Counted from the stretch's first letter, positions 34,052 to 43,027 are shown. The stretch is DNA of 64,000 nucleotides from DATLCF01 sp035526505 (GCA_035526505.1 DATLCF010000002.1:434001-498000), one strand, 5' to 3'. Numbers and translations are program-made. Notes: generated by a model from the sequence alone, not told the origin.

Positions 34052-34104
34052 ACCCACGATTACCCACTGCCATGACTATACTACCCACACTTACCCACAC
34101 ACAA
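34052..34104 (-). promoter_or_regulatory. mraZ promoter with four MraZ boxes
   Basis: On the minus strand TTGTGT (34099-34104), 18-nt spacer, TATAGT (34075-34080). Four copies of TGGGT (plus-strand ACCCA at 34052, 34062, 34083 and 34093) form two pairs, each with a 5-nt gap. One pair lies between -35 and -10, the other just after the predicted start of transcription. TGGG repeats with 5-nt spacing are the known MraZ operator pattern. Confidence 0.8.
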
Positions 34105-34241
34105 GTATTTTTTCATGAAAAGAGTGGTGTTTCCTACACCACTTTTCCACAGATATATCGAAGTATCCTAGTTTTCCACAATATGTAGTGCTAGCGTGCA
34201 ATATGCTGGCGCTAGCCTGCAGCTTTAACCATTGTCCGATC

Positions 34242-34490
34242 CTATCGCCCTGAAATGGTTGGGGCCCGTTGGGTAATACCAAAGCTTACAGGCATACGTG
34301 TTGTTTCCTCGCGCATATAGGTACCTATTAGGCCAAAACCCTGATTATAGGCATCGCGCATCATGCCTACCAGTTTACTGTCGGTTTTCAGGATAGCGAC
34401 GGTTAATAGCCCTAGGACGACATACAGGCATGCTTGGCTACGAAAGAAATGTTCTACTTTTTGGTGAATGGTTTTTTTGTTTGTTTTCAT
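34242..34490 (-). CDS. Small membrane-associated protein of unknown function
   Basis: 82 residues: basic head, one probable membrane helix (LYVVLGLLTVAILKT) and a polar tail with MRDAYNQGFGLIG. It has its own strong promoter (34520-34548). A 6-bp inverted repeat (GTATTG/CAATAC, 34498-34513) sits at the predicted transcription start and may be an operator or leader hairpin. No Shine-Dalgarno; the first codons are A-rich. Not recognised as a known family. Confidence 0.6.
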   Translation of the reverse strand: MKTNKKTIHQKVEHFFRSQACLYVVLGLLTVAILKTDSKLVGMMRDAYNQGFGLIGTYMREETTRMPVSFGITQRAPTISGR

Positions 34491-34519
34491 TGTGTTTGTA
34501 TTGGTAGCAATACGAACAT

Positions 34520-34548
34520 ATCATAACAAAACATTAGCATTTTGTCAA
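34520..34548 (-). promoter_or_regulatory. Consensus promoter downstream of yvcK
   Basis: On the minus strand TTGACA (34543-34548), 17 nt, TATGAT (34520-34525). It begins 3 bp after the yvcK stop and drives the small membrane protein gene. Confidence 0.75.
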
Positions 34549-34550
34549 TT

Positions 34551-35558
34551 TTATGACATTCTAATCAGGTTGATCAGCTCGTGCGCCAGCTTGGTGGCAT
34601 CATGCCGAATAAAAGACCGTGTGGCGGCCAACGCATCCCCTTTTTGCGGCACTGGCATATCCGCTGCAACCAGCTTGCGCCCTATTGCGGTATAGGGTGC
34701 CGCCGCCAGCTGTGGTTGGTTGGGCTGAACTGGTAATTCATGGGCTCGGGCATAGCGCTCAAGAATTCTCTTGCCGGGCGGCGCAGTATTGTACAGCACA
34801 TAATCAATCACCGGGCTGCCGGCAAATCGTTCAATTTCCGCTGCATGATCAGCCACGGTAAACCCTTGGGTATGGCCCGGCTTGGTTACCAAATTACAAA
34901 CATATACCACGGTAGCACGTGTGGCAGCCAAACAGTCGGCCATACCCTGCACCACCAAAAGTGGCCCCAAGGAGGTATAGATATCCCCTGGTGCAATAAC
35001 CACCATGTCCGCTTGAGCAATTGCTTGTGCGGCTAAAGGATTTATATGCGCTTCAGGCTCCAGGTAAAGCTGCGGCCGGCCCTTTTGGGTAATAAAATGC
35101 GCATCGTCAATCTGTCGCTCACCATACATTTTGGTGTTATCTGCCCAAACGGCCACCAGACGCACATTATCGAGGGTAATGGGCACCACGCTGCCCTTAA
35201 CGCGCAAGACTTCGCCCGCCATGCGTACGGCTTGGCCAAAGTCGTCGGTCATTTTTTCAACAGCGCTTAAGAATAGGTTGCCAAACGTGTGCCCGGCCAA
35301 ATCGCCCTCATGAAACCGAAAATTAAAAAGCTGACGTAACTCGTCAGAGTCATCGCTTAGTGCTACTAGACACTGCCGTACATCACCGGGTGGCAACACC
35401 CCCAAATCATCGCGCAGCTGGCCGGAAGAGCCGCCGTCATCTGCCATGCCGACGAGCGCCGTAACATTGCAGTCAAGCTGGCGTAACCCGCTCAACACTG
35501 CAAAACTACCCGTACCGCCGCCGATGACAACAATGTTTGGTGTATGTGCCGCCTTCAT
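34551..35558 (-). CDS. yvcK: YvcK/CofD-like gluconeogenesis and morphogenesis factor
   Basis: About 335 residues from ATG 35558. The Rossmann start IVVIGGGTGSFAVLSGL, MADDGGSSGQLRDDLGVLPPGDVRQCLVAL and the GDIYTSLGPLLVV region match YvcK. In B. subtilis it binds UDP-GlcNAc and affects cell shape and central carbon use. The upstream in-frame ATG 35585 is possible; the GGAGG before 35558 is very close (1 nt), so the true start is uncertain. Confidence 0.88.
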   Translation of the reverse strand: MKAAHTPNIVVIGGGTGSFAVLSGLRQLDCNVTALVGMADDGGSSGQLRDDLGVLPPGDVRQCLVALSDDSDELRQLFNFRFHEGDLAGHTFGNLFLSAVEKMTDDFGQAVRMAGEVLRVKGSVVPITLDNVRLVAVWADNTKMYGERQIDDAHFITQKGRPQLYLEPEAHINPLAAQAIAQADMVVIAPGDIYTSLGPLLVVQGMADCLAATRATVVYVCNLVTKPGHTQGFTVADHAAEIERFAGSPVIDYVLYNTAPPGKRILERYARAHELPVQPNQPQLAAAPYTAIGRKLVAADMPVPQKGDALAATRSFIRHDATKLAHELINLIRMS

Positions 35559-35602
35559 TCCTCCCAAGCATACGATACCTTGCATAATCTCACAATAATT
35601 GC

Positions 35603-35632
35603 TTGACACGGGCCGACTGGCCCCCTTACACT
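35603..35632 (+). promoter_or_regulatory. Promoter of the gene at 35661
   Basis: TTGACA (35603-35608), 18 nt, TACACT (35627-35632). AGGAGA at 35644-35649 lies in the short leader. It is divergent from yvcK. Confidence 0.65.
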
Positions 35633-35660
35633 CGACATCTATTAGGAGACATCTGTAATA

Positions 35661-36179
35661 ATGGCACCCAAACCCGGCAAATTTATTAAGAATAGCGCTA
35701 ACGAAGCACTTAATCATACCTGGGGGCGCGTCATTGCCGCCGGGGGCTTAGTAGCTGTAAGTATATGGGGTACCACCCATACCATCGACGGCACTAGCTT
35801 TGCAGCCACCATGGATAAAGGTACCGCCGGGGCAATGGAAGATAAAAAATTTAATGGCGAGGGCCTGTTTATCCCACCAGTTCGTAACCCGGCAATAGTA
35901 CCTTTTGCGCTTGCAGAAGCCTATAATAGCTACGGCGAACCTATGAGTAACCCCAGGGCCCATGTTTCCGTGGCCTGTGGTGCAGTAGCCCTGAATAACT
36001 TGGACAACTCTGCCCCATGGGACCGGGCGGTAAAATATTATGATCAAGCCTACCAAACAGGTGCCGATCAAGCGCAAGCCGATATATACACAGAAAAAGC
36101 AGCCGATATTTGCGATAGCATACTGCGCACCGCCGCACAGCATGGGCCAATTCGCATTGCAACCGCCAAGGAAAACTAA
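35661..36179 (+). CDS. Membrane-anchored protein of unknown function
   Basis: 172 residues. A basic N-terminus precedes one membrane helix (VIAAGGLVAVSIWGTT), then an extracytoplasmic helical domain. The latter contains SVACGAVALNN and a TPR-like stretch WDRAVKYYDQAYQTGADQAQ. Two Cys in the exported part could form a disulfide. I do not recognise the family. AGGAGA is 11 nt before the ATG. Confidence 0.6.
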   Translation: MAPKPGKFIKNSANEALNHTWGRVIAAGGLVAVSIWGTTHTIDGTSFAATMDKGTAGAMEDKKFNGEGLFIPPVRNPAIVPFALAEAYNSYGEPMSNPRAHVSVACGAVALNNLDNSAPWDRAVKYYDQAYQTGADQAQADIYTEKAADICDSILRTAAQHGPIRIATAKEN

Positions 36180-36223
36180 GTCTTCCCCACTTGCCGGGCA
36201 GTTTCTGGTACACTCTATGCGGT

Positions 36224-36892
36224 ATGGGCCGTGTACGGAAAATGCAACACATTCCGTTGGCCGATCGGCCGCGGGAGAAAATACAGCGCAAAGGCGCGTC
36301 AGCGTTATCCGATTTTGAATTACTTGAAGTACTGGTGGGCAATGGCAGCGCCAGTGCCGATGTGGGCACTATTGCCCGCCGTATCCAAAAACTATTACAA
36401 AAAGGTGCCGAAGAAGTTACGTTCGAAGCACTTACCGGCATCAAGGGGGTTAGCATTGCCACTGCCAGCAAAATTCTGGCCGGGCTGGAGCTGGCCAAGC
36501 GCCATTTGGTACGTGACGCTACCCCACTGCGTACACACCAAGACGTACTCGCCCGTCTGGGCGATATTCGTACCAAACAACAGGAATATTTTATTTGTCT
36601 CAGCCTGGACGGCGGCCAACGGCTGGTTGCCCAACGCACCATAACCATTGGCACCCTGGATTCGGTAATTGCGCACCCGCGCGAAGTGTTTACCGATGCC
36701 ATTGCCGACCGCGCCGCCAGTGTTATCGTGGCGCATAATCACCCCAGCGGCGATGCCACGCCCACCCAAAAAGACATTACCCTTACCCAGCAATTAGCCG
36801 CTGCCGGTCAGTTGTTGGGTATCACCCTGCGGGACCATATTATTATTTCGAAAACGGATAACTTTAGCTTCCGGCAGCACCATTTGTTATAG
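36224..36892 (+). CDS. radC: RadC family JAB-domain protein
   Basis: 222 residues. N-terminal helix-hairpin-helix region (LSDFELLEVLVGNG, ALTGIKGVSIATASKILAG) followed by the MPN/JAB metalloprotease-like domain with VIVAHNHPSGDATPTQKD (zinc-binding His-x-His...Asp). The historical link to DNA repair is doubtful; the biochemical role is unknown. TACACT at 36209-36214 ends 9 nt before ATG 36224, so this start gives a message with almost no leader. Met at 36242 is the alternative. Confidence 0.9.
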   Translation: MGRVRKMQHIPLADRPREKIQRKGASALSDFELLEVLVGNGSASADVGTIARRIQKLLQKGAEEVTFEALTGIKGVSIATASKILAGLELAKRHLVRDATPLRTHQDVLARLGDIRTKQQEYFICLSLDGGQRLVAQRTITIGTLDSVIAHPREVFTDAIADRAASVIVAHNHPSGDATPTQKDITLTQQLAAAGQLLGITLRDHIIISKTDNFSFRQHHLL

Positions 36893-36900
36893 AAACGTAT

Positions 36901-36928
36901 TTGACGTCTAGGCAACCTGTGCTATGAT
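36901..36928 (+). promoter_or_regulatory. Promoter of the gene at 36958
   Basis: TTGACG (36901-36906), 16 nt, TATGAT (36923-36928). The leader carries AAGGTGG about 11 nt before ATG 36958. Confidence 0.65.
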
Positions 36929-36957
36929 GCGCGCGAATTAAGGTGGATATAAGCAGT

Positions 36958-37923
36958 ATGGCAAAGTGTTATTTTGAGTTACGCAAACAAGCCGCCCGCG
37001 GCACTGACAGCATTGCGGCAGATATAATGCGCCACTTACATACCCGGCAGTACTTGGGCAAAACAATTATTATCTGCGAACAGCCTAGTATTATGTTAAG
37101 TGCGTCGCGCAAGCAATGGCTTAAGCTGGCCCGCAGCATCCAAAAGCAACGTGCCAGCACCCTGAATGCTGACAAAATTCTTAAATATACCCACACCATT
37201 ACCCGCATGCAGCACATGCGTTTTACTGCAAAAGCGGTACTGGAAGACCCCGAGGCCGAAGTATATTTTGTAAACGCCCGGCACGCTGCCACTATGCCAG
37301 TTCACTGTTATACCGCATACCTTACGGTCGACCTTGGCCAAACAGAAGGCGCGCTAATGCTAGCTCAGTTGCCTGCCGAAGCGCTTATTGTCGACTATAA
37401 CCACGGCAACTGGCATGCCTTGGGTTTGCAACCCAAGCGTGTATTAGAAGAACAAGTAGCCAGCGAGTGGAAGCAAGCCCAACAGTTTTTGCACGGCTAC
37501 GATATTGACGTGCGCAAGCTGTTTAGCGGCCCCATCCATAATGTTGAAGCCATGGACGATGCGCTGGACACGCTGCTGGGCATTAGCCACAAATTTTTGC
37601 GCACTGCCGGCGAGTTCCAGCGTGCGTTAGAGTTGGCACGCCCCCTGCGCGTCGGCAAAGAACTGCGCCAACAATACGATGCCCTTTCCCTGCTGGCGCA
37701 CCGCGTGCAGGCGTTGACCTCCAACGCATTCACCCAACGATTTTTGGAAACTTATAACGAAGACGACACGTTCTTTTTGTATGATCATGCCGCTCGCAAT
37801 CGCTTTATATTCGGCACCGAAGGCTTGGCCGAAGCCGTTGCCCGCCACACCAAAGCCGGTCGTATGCAGCTTGCCTATGCCCTGCAAGCGGTTGCAAGCC
37901 ATTCAACCACACGCACCCCCTAA
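36958..37923 (+). CDS. Protein of unknown function
   Basis: 321 residues, soluble, alpha/beta N-terminal half and helical C-terminal half. Notable stretches are LGKTIIICEQPSIMLSASRKQW, VYFVNARHAATMP and LSLLAHRVQALTSNAFTQR. I could not match it to a nuclease, release-factor-like or methyltransferase family. It has its own good promoter and converges with the helicase gene with no gap. Codon use and GC content look like its neighbours. Confidence 0.65.
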   Translation: MAKCYFELRKQAARGTDSIAADIMRHLHTRQYLGKTIIICEQPSIMLSASRKQWLKLARSIQKQRASTLNADKILKYTHTITRMQHMRFTAKAVLEDPEAEVYFVNARHAATMPVHCYTAYLTVDLGQTEGALMLAQLPAEALIVDYNHGNWHALGLQPKRVLEEQVASEWKQAQQFLHGYDIDVRKLFSGPIHNVEAMDDALDTLLGISHKFLRTAGEFQRALELARPLRVGKELRQQYDALSLLAHRVQALTSNAFTQRFLETYNEDDTFFLYDHAARNRFIFGTEGLAEAVARHTKAGRMQLAYALQAVASHSTTRTP

Positions 37924-39486
37924 TTACACATTGGGCTCTTTTACGATGCGCAAGATGTCAGAGCCGTAGGTTTCGACTTTTTTGGGGCCAAAGCCCGGGA
38001 CACGCAGCAGGTCCTGTTCGGTTTGGGGTTTGAGTGCGGCCACCTGTTCTAGCGCTGTATTGTGGGCGATAATGTACGCTGGCATGGCGTCGGCTGTTGC
38101 CCGCTTGGTGCGCCAGTCGCGCAAGGCCTCAAATAGTACCGGGTCGGCAGACTGCACAGCACTTGTCGCCTGCATATGCTTTTCATTTTCACCGCTTTCT
38201 TCGGCTGCTTGCCATACTGTAATGCGTTCCGCATGGTCGTGCAGGGCTTGTTCGCTTTTGGCGCGCAGTTCGGCATCAATTTGGCGCGCCAATGGGCTGA
38301 CCCGCAGTGCCATACCGTTCATACCATCTAATATGAGGTGTTTCAGGCTTCGCACGCGCGAGAGCGCCACATAACCCATGCCCTCTACAAATGCCCGGCT
38401 CAGGTCTATCCGCGCAGCATCCAGGGTCATACCCTGGCTTTTGTGTACGGTAATGGCCCAAGCCAGGCGCAGCGGCAATTGTGTGATGCGCGCGCGCCGC
38501 TTATCGCCATCCATGAGCTCCCAGTCCACAGGCAACATAGTAATGGTACGGCCGCTCACTAATTCCACTATTGGGTAGCCACTGCCCTTTTCGAACCCCA
38601 CCACACTGCCTAGGCTGCCATTGGCATATTTTTTGTCCTGCGAATTTTTGATACACATTACCTGCGCGCCTTTTTTAAGCTGCAGCACTTCGGGCGCCAG
38701 GCATGACCGCTGCAGCTGCTCGACATATTTTTTGCCGCCGTGGGTTTCCATAATGTATTCGTGGACGTCACCAGCCAGCTCGCCCAGGTGCTCCATGTTC
38801 ACATTGTCGACATCGACATTTACGGTCAACAGCCGGGTGCGGGTGGCAAACGGATCATCCACTGCCAGCGCCCTGTTTTGCAACGCGGTCAGCTGGCTGC
38901 GTAGCAATGTGCCGGCGCGGATACCGTTTAATATATCTGTATACAGCTGGTCATTACTCTGGCGAAACTGTTCTTCCAGGTAGCATACAGTGAACACATT
39001 TTGTAACCAAGCTTGCGAACTTATGACAAAACTGCCCTGCCGGCTATCGCTGCGATTAACTGGCGGCAGCTGGAAAAAGTCGCCGCTCAGCACTACCTGC
39101 ATGCCACCAAATGGCTCGGAATTATCCCGCACCGCGCGCAAAATGTCGTCCAGCATGTCTAGCCTAAAATCGTGCAGCATGCTAATTTCGTCAATAACCA
39201 GTATATCGGCTTTGGCAATTAAGGCCTGGCGCTGTTTTCCAATGCTACGGATAGCATGTTTGTCTATTTCGTCGCGCACGCCCATGCCTGACCAGGCATG
39301 GATGGTGGTGCCGTTCAGGTGTGTGGCAGCCAAACCCGTGGTGGCTGTTACTGCCACACTTTTGCCCCGCTTTTTGGCGCGTCGAATAAACTGGTTCAGC
39401 ACATAGGTTTTGCCCGTCCCGGCTGCACCCGTCAGCAATACACTGCGCCCCGATTCTAAAATGGCCAATGCCTCGGCCTGCTTCAT
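37924..39486 (-). CDS. PIF1-like helicase with C-terminal HRDC domain
   Basis: 520 residues. SF1B helicase: Walker A LLTGAAGTGKTYVLNQF, VTATTGLAATHLNGTTIHAW, Walker B ILVIDEISMLHDF, LSGDFFQLPPV, and the C-terminal motif LRLAWAITVHKSQGMTL followed by GYVALSRVR. A HRDC domain ends the protein (AYIIAHNTALEQVAALKPQTE, LLRVPGFGPKKVETYG). PIF1 helicases unwind G4 and stalled forks. ATG 39486 has GGGGA upstream; the longer frame is not supported. A 6-codon upstream ORF (ATG 39503) overlaps this start as ATGA. Confidence 0.92.
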   Translation of the reverse strand: MKQAEALAILESGRSVLLTGAAGTGKTYVLNQFIRRAKKRGKSVAVTATTGLAATHLNGTTIHAWSGMGVRDEIDKHAIRSIGKQRQALIAKADILVIDEISMLHDFRLDMLDDILRAVRDNSEPFGGMQVVLSGDFFQLPPVNRSDSRQGSFVISSQAWLQNVFTVCYLEEQFRQSNDQLYTDILNGIRAGTLLRSQLTALQNRALAVDDPFATRTRLLTVNVDVDNVNMEHLGELAGDVHEYIMETHGGKKYVEQLQRSCLAPEVLQLKKGAQVMCIKNSQDKKYANGSLGSVVGFEKGSGYPIVELVSGRTITMLPVDWELMDGDKRRARITQLPLRLAWAITVHKSQGMTLDAARIDLSRAFVEGMGYVALSRVRSLKHLILDGMNGMALRVSPLARQIDAELRAKSEQALHDHAERITVWQAAEESGENEKHMQATSAVQSADPVLFEALRDWRTKRATADAMPAYIIAHNTALEQVAALKPQTEQDLLRVPGFGPKKVETYGSDILRIVKEPNV

Positions 39487-39522
39487 ATGTCTATCCCCGC
39501 CATGTATGGCACATTGTAACAC

Positions 39523-40119
39523 TTATTGGCTTGCGCCAAAGCCGTACAGCCGGTGCCTGGATATATAGCCCAAAACGTTGTCCGACACCGCCGGTACTTG
39601 CGGCAGTGTCCGGATATGCGATGAGCTGAGTGTGCTATACGTGCTGGGAATAATCATTACATCCAAAGGTACTTTATAGTCGGCAACGAGCTTATTCAGC
39701 TGGCTCTGAATGGCTGACAGCGTATCGTCCTGACGCATGCCAATAACCAATGGTACTGTACGCAGCAGCTCGCCCAGCCCCTGCCAATGGTGGCCAAGCG
39801 TTTTTGCCACGTCTGAACCCATAAGCAACACCAGCTCGGCAGTGGGCAAATGTTGTCTCAGTTCGGGCAGCGTTTGCCCAACAGTGAACTGCCGGGATTG
39901 GAGCGTCATAACTTGCAGGTGCGAAAATGACTGTACAGCGTGCTGTAGCATAGCTACACGGTGGGCAATGTCGGTTACGCCTGTTTTCTTGCGCGGCTGT
40001 GTCTCGGGCAGCAATACAACCCGTTCCAGCTTGGCCTGCTTGGCTGCAGCCAACGCAAATGCAATATGCCCTTGGTGTATGGGGTCAAAGGTGCCGGGAT
40101 ATATCCCAATGCGACTCAC
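39523..40119 (-). CDS. nadD: Nicotinate-nucleotide adenylyltransferase
   Basis: 198 residues. Nucleotidyltransferase fold with IGIYPGTFDPIHQGHIAFA (H-x-G-H), VVLLPETQPRKK (NadD-like P-x-x-x-P-x-K region), LLMGSDVAKTLGHH and the late SSSHIR (I-S-S-T/S-x-I-R motif). It makes deamido-NAD from nicotinate mononucleotide. It is coupled to alkD: the ATG overlaps the alkD stop (ATGA). Confidence 0.88.
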   Translation of the reverse strand: MSRIGIYPGTFDPIHQGHIAFALAAAKQAKLERVVLLPETQPRKKTGVTDIAHRVAMLQHAVQSFSHLQVMTLQSRQFTVGQTLPELRQHLPTAELVLLMGSDVAKTLGHHWQGLGELLRTVPLVIGMRQDDTLSAIQSQLNKLVADYKVPLDVMIIPSTYSTLSSSHIRTLPQVPAVSDNVLGYISRHRLYGFGASQ

Positions 40120-40847
40120 CGGGTACTACCCCGAGCTGCCCTGGCCTGCATAAAGTGCGCTTTTTGGGCTGGCGGCAAATGCTCAATAGCATAACGCAAG
40201 GCGGTACGCGGCATGTCGTGGGCATGTTGCTCCAAAAAGTCCAGCAACAATTGGCGGTCGACCCGCTTGCCTATTTCGCGCAGCATCCAGCCCACGGCTT
40301 TTTGGATAAGGTCGTGCTTGTCTTGCAACAACAGTTCGGCAAGCTGTAGTGTGGTGGACGGATCACCGGTTTTTACAAACGCAAACGAACTCATAATAGC
40401 CACACGGCGTTGCCAAATATTGTCGCTTTTGGCGAGCGTGAACAATATGTCCCGCGGCCGGTTACGCAAATACTCACCAATAACAAATTCGGTTGTTACA
40501 TCTACCAAATCCCAATTATTAACCCTGCCCTTTTTAACATTACGCAGGTACAGATCGTATATGGCCTGCTGCTGTGGCGCGCTGGCTTTTTTGTAACCAG
40601 TGGCTAGAATAATCAGTCCAGCCATACGGTGCTCATGCACCTCGCTATCCAGCAGTTTTTGTACTTCTGGCAACGGCAGCGCTGCAAACTGCTTGCATAT
40701 TTGGCGGATTACCGGCATACGTACGCCAATAAATACATCACCGGCACCATACTGCCCTTCGCCGGTTTTGAAAAAGCGCTGCAAAAATACCGCGTCATCT
40801 GCGCTGCCTTGGGCAGCCAATGCCTTTTTAACATCTTGAGCCGTCAT
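40116..40847 (-). CDS. AlkD-like DNA glycosylase (HEAT-like repeats)
   Basis: 243 residues, all-helical. AlkD excises bulky or cationic alkylated bases with a HEAT-like superhelix. Characteristic segments are FIGVRMPVIRQICKQF, HEHRMAGLIILATGYKKA, VNNWDLVDVTTEFVIGEYL, WQRRVAIMSSFAFVKTGD and DLIQKAVGWMLREIGKRV. The W-D pair of the central repeat and the W-M-L-R-E motif match the family. It lies in a run of five co-directional small enzyme genes. Confidence 0.93.
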   Translation of the reverse strand: MTAQDVKKALAAQGSADDAVFLQRFFKTGEGQYGAGDVFIGVRMPVIRQICKQFAALPLPEVQKLLDSEVHEHRMAGLIILATGYKKASAPQQQAIYDLYLRNVKKGRVNNWDLVDVTTEFVIGEYLRNRPRDILFTLAKSDNIWQRRVAIMSSFAFVKTGDPSTTLQLAELLLQDKHDLIQKAVGWMLREIGKRVDRQLLLDFLEQHAHDMPRTALRYAIEHLPPAQKAHFMQARAARGSTR

Positions 40848-40850
40848 ATT

Positions 40851-41453
40851 TTAGCGCTCGCTTTTTGGCGGCATATACGTGCCGTCGCGCAGTTCTTTTA
40901 ACATGGTTTTACGGCGCTTGGCGCGAGTTTCGTCGCGCGCGGCTTCTTCTATCCACTGCACCCAGCCTTTTTGCTGGTAGTATGGCCGCTCGTTGTACGC
41001 ATCCAGCAAACCATTTTCTTTTAGGAATACTTCGTACTCATGCGGCACATCAAAGCTGCGTTCGCCCGCTTTAGGCACCTTAAAATCCACTTTTTTGTCC
41101 GCCAGATTGTTGGCTACGGCTTGGCGCACTAATTTGATAATTAGCTTTTCAGGTAATACATCGCCTTTGCGGAACTTTAACGTGCGCTGCGCTTTATTGG
41201 CCGTATCTTCGAATAGCCCATGACCAGCATCTAGCAATGCGCCTTGCGGGAACGAAAAATGCACCCATTCTTTTGCGCAAAACATCCATACCACCAGCCC
41301 GTTATGTTCAAAAGCCGGCGTGCCCCACTTGATACCCTCTACCATGTCCGGGTCGGCTTGGTGCACGAGCTCGCGCAGCCGTGTTAATACTTTGCGCTGC
41401 CAGGCATGGTCAATATGTGTAATGTAGGCGACTACCTCGGCATTCATGCCCAT
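40851..41453 (-). CDS. YdeI/OmpD-associated family protein with DUF1801 domain
   Basis: 200 residues. N-terminal DUF1801 (VLTRLRELVHQADPDMVEGIKWGTPAFEHNG) followed by the YdeI-type C-terminus (LDAYNERPYYQQKGWVQWIEEAARDETRAKRRKTML). Function is uncertain; some relatives are linked to bacteriocin protection. Start may be ATG 41453 or 41447. It sits 3 nt after the DUF1761 gene. Confidence 0.85.
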   Translation of the reverse strand: MGMNAEVVAYITHIDHAWQRKVLTRLRELVHQADPDMVEGIKWGTPAFEHNGLVVWMFCAKEWVHFSFPQGALLDAGHGLFEDTANKAQRTLKFRKGDVLPEKLIIKLVRQAVANNLADKKVDFKVPKAGERSFDVPHEYEVFLKENGLLDAYNERPYYQQKGWVQWIEEAARDETRAKRRKTMLKELRDGTYMPPKSER

Positions 41454-41456
41454 ATT

Positions 41457-41879
41457 CTAGGGTTTTAGCCAACCAATAATCAACCCCATTACCAATATGG
41501 TGGTCATTCGGTTGCCAACATTTAGCCAGGTTAAGGCCGCCGCTTTTTGTTCGAATGCATAATGCGTCACAAGTGTAGTGGCCGAAAAGCCCAAGCCCAC
41601 CCAAAATGCAGTACTCACTGCATCCTTAAAGAACGAGTCGTGGAAAAACTGATTAGACAAATAGCTTACGTGCGCCAGCACATACGCTGTCACAAAGCTG
41701 GCTACCAGGGCGATACCCAATGCTTTATAACTATCGTTGCCCTGCATTTTCTTTTCATCAACCTTAGCCAATTTAATCCACATATTGCCAAACACCGGCT
41801 TGGCGTACCAAATAGAACCCACTACCATGCTGGATGCCGTGGCCAGCAGTACTGCCAGCCAGTTAACTTGTACTTCCAT
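41457..41879 (-). CDS. DUF1761 membrane protein
   Basis: 140 residues, four membrane helices. The opening VNWLAVLLATASSMVVGSIWY, the GNMWIKLAKVDEKKM loop and GFSATTLVTHYAFEQKAAAL are typical of DUF1761. Function unknown. AAGGAGGGG precedes the ATG; promoter at 41911-41938. Confidence 0.88.
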   Translation of the reverse strand: MEVQVNWLAVLLATASSMVVGSIWYAKPVFGNMWIKLAKVDEKKMQGNDSYKALGIALVASFVTAYVLAHVSYLSNQFFHDSFFKDAVSTAFWVGLGFSATTLVTHYAFEQKAAALTWLNVGNRMTTILVMGLIIGWLKP

Positions 41880-41910
41880 ATCCCCTCCTTATTGATTTCA
41901 GCATATCTTC

Positions 41911-41938
41911 AGTATAACGCTTGCGGTTGATGCGGCAA
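41911..41938 (-). promoter_or_regulatory. Promoter of the DUF1761 gene
   Basis: On the minus strand TTGCCG (41933-41938), 16 nt, TATACT (41911-41916). Confidence 0.5.
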
Positions 41939-41947
41939 GCATGCGCT

Positions 41948-43006
41948 CTACATGTCGTCGGATTCGGCTGGGCGCAGCGGGCGTTTGCGTTGTATTTCGT
42001 AGCGAATGCCGGTAAGGTTTGATTCTACGTAGTCGTCGTTCAACAAGCTTACAAAGGTATTTAAGTCCTTTTGGTTCATGATAATTATGGCACCGGATTC
42101 GTCAGTCATAAGGTTAATACCCAGTTCTTCGGCGTGGTCGATCAACTGTTCTTGTTTGAGGTCGCCCAGCTCAATTTTTTGTAATTTGTTAATAGTTGCT
42201 TTGCTGTCTTTGATGGCGCTTTGCAGGTCCAGGCCTTCGGCAAAGCTGAGCGAAAAGCGGGCTTCGATCTCGCGCGCTTTCTTTTCGGCAATGCTGTTCT
42301 TTTTGGCGTTGTAACCAAACAGCCGGTCCAGCTTGGCCTGGTTAAACACATACAAGTCTTGGTCTAAAATCATCAGCTGGTTGTCGCCCGGGATTTTAAA
42401 ACCCGCAGCATTTTCGAAAGGCTTAAATACCTTGCCTTGGGCGATCCAGGCGCCCTGGCCTTTCAAAATCTGCGACGCTGACAATGCTTTGACCATGTAA
42501 AACGGTATGGGCATTTTGGGGTGGCTAAAGCGGGCCATGGCGCCTTTGATGCGCTTAAGGTCGTGCTCTTCATCCACAAACAGCTCGATTTCGTGCTCCT
42601 GGGTGCGAATCCAGTGCATTACCTCTACCAGTTTTTCTACGCGCTTCCAACGCAAGCGCTGCAGCACATTGGTTTCGGCCTCGCCATCCTCAAAGCCACG
42701 TACCACCATGCCGGTGCTTGCCCCTTCCAACACTGCATCCAGCACTTCATCCACAAACAGGGGCTGCATTTGTTTTTGTAGCTGAGCGTCAAGCTTGGAA
42801 CGGTACAGCACGTTATTTTTATTGATCAAAAACAGGTCCACCACCAGATCTTCTTTGTATTCGAACAAATTATTGGCCCAGGCAAAGATGTCGGTTTCTT
42901 GGTAATTATCATCGGCCGATTTTTGGGCAGCCTGCTGCTGTTGGTTTAGCTCTACCAACGTTGGCGGCATATCAGTCTTTGGTATAGGGGCATCTTGTTG
43001 GTCCAT
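41948..43006 (-). CDS. DUF4868 / KwaB-like protein
   Basis: 352 residues, soluble. The middle and end fit DUF4868, the family of KwaB from the Kiwa anti-phage system: a strand-rich stretch with MPIPFYMVKALSA, NQLMILDQDLYVFNQAKLDRLFGY, and the tail FVSLLNDDYVESNLTGIRYEIQRK. The assignment is by eye and rests on the L-N-D-D-Y-x-x-S-x-L-T-x-x-x-Y tail and the preceding beta pattern. Upstream on the same strand lies a multi-pass membrane protein, separated by a 118-nt gap with a hairpin. A role in defence is inferred only. Confidence 0.55.
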   Translation of the reverse strand: MDQQDAPIPKTDMPPTLVELNQQQQAAQKSADDNYQETDIFAWANNLFEYKEDLVVDLFLINKNNVLYRSKLDAQLQKQMQPLFVDEVLDAVLEGASTGMVVRGFEDGEAETNVLQRLRWKRVEKLVEVMHWIRTQEHEIELFVDEEHDLKRIKGAMARFSHPKMPIPFYMVKALSASQILKGQGAWIAQGKVFKPFENAAGFKIPGDNQLMILDQDLYVFNQAKLDRLFGYNAKKNSIAEKKAREIEARFSLSFAEGLDLQSAIKDSKATINKLQKIELGDLKQEQLIDHAEELGINLMTDESGAIIIMNQKDLNTFVSLLNDDYVESNLTGIRYEIQRKRPLRPAESDDM

Positions 43007-43027
43007 GGATAATAACTAGCTCCAAAA

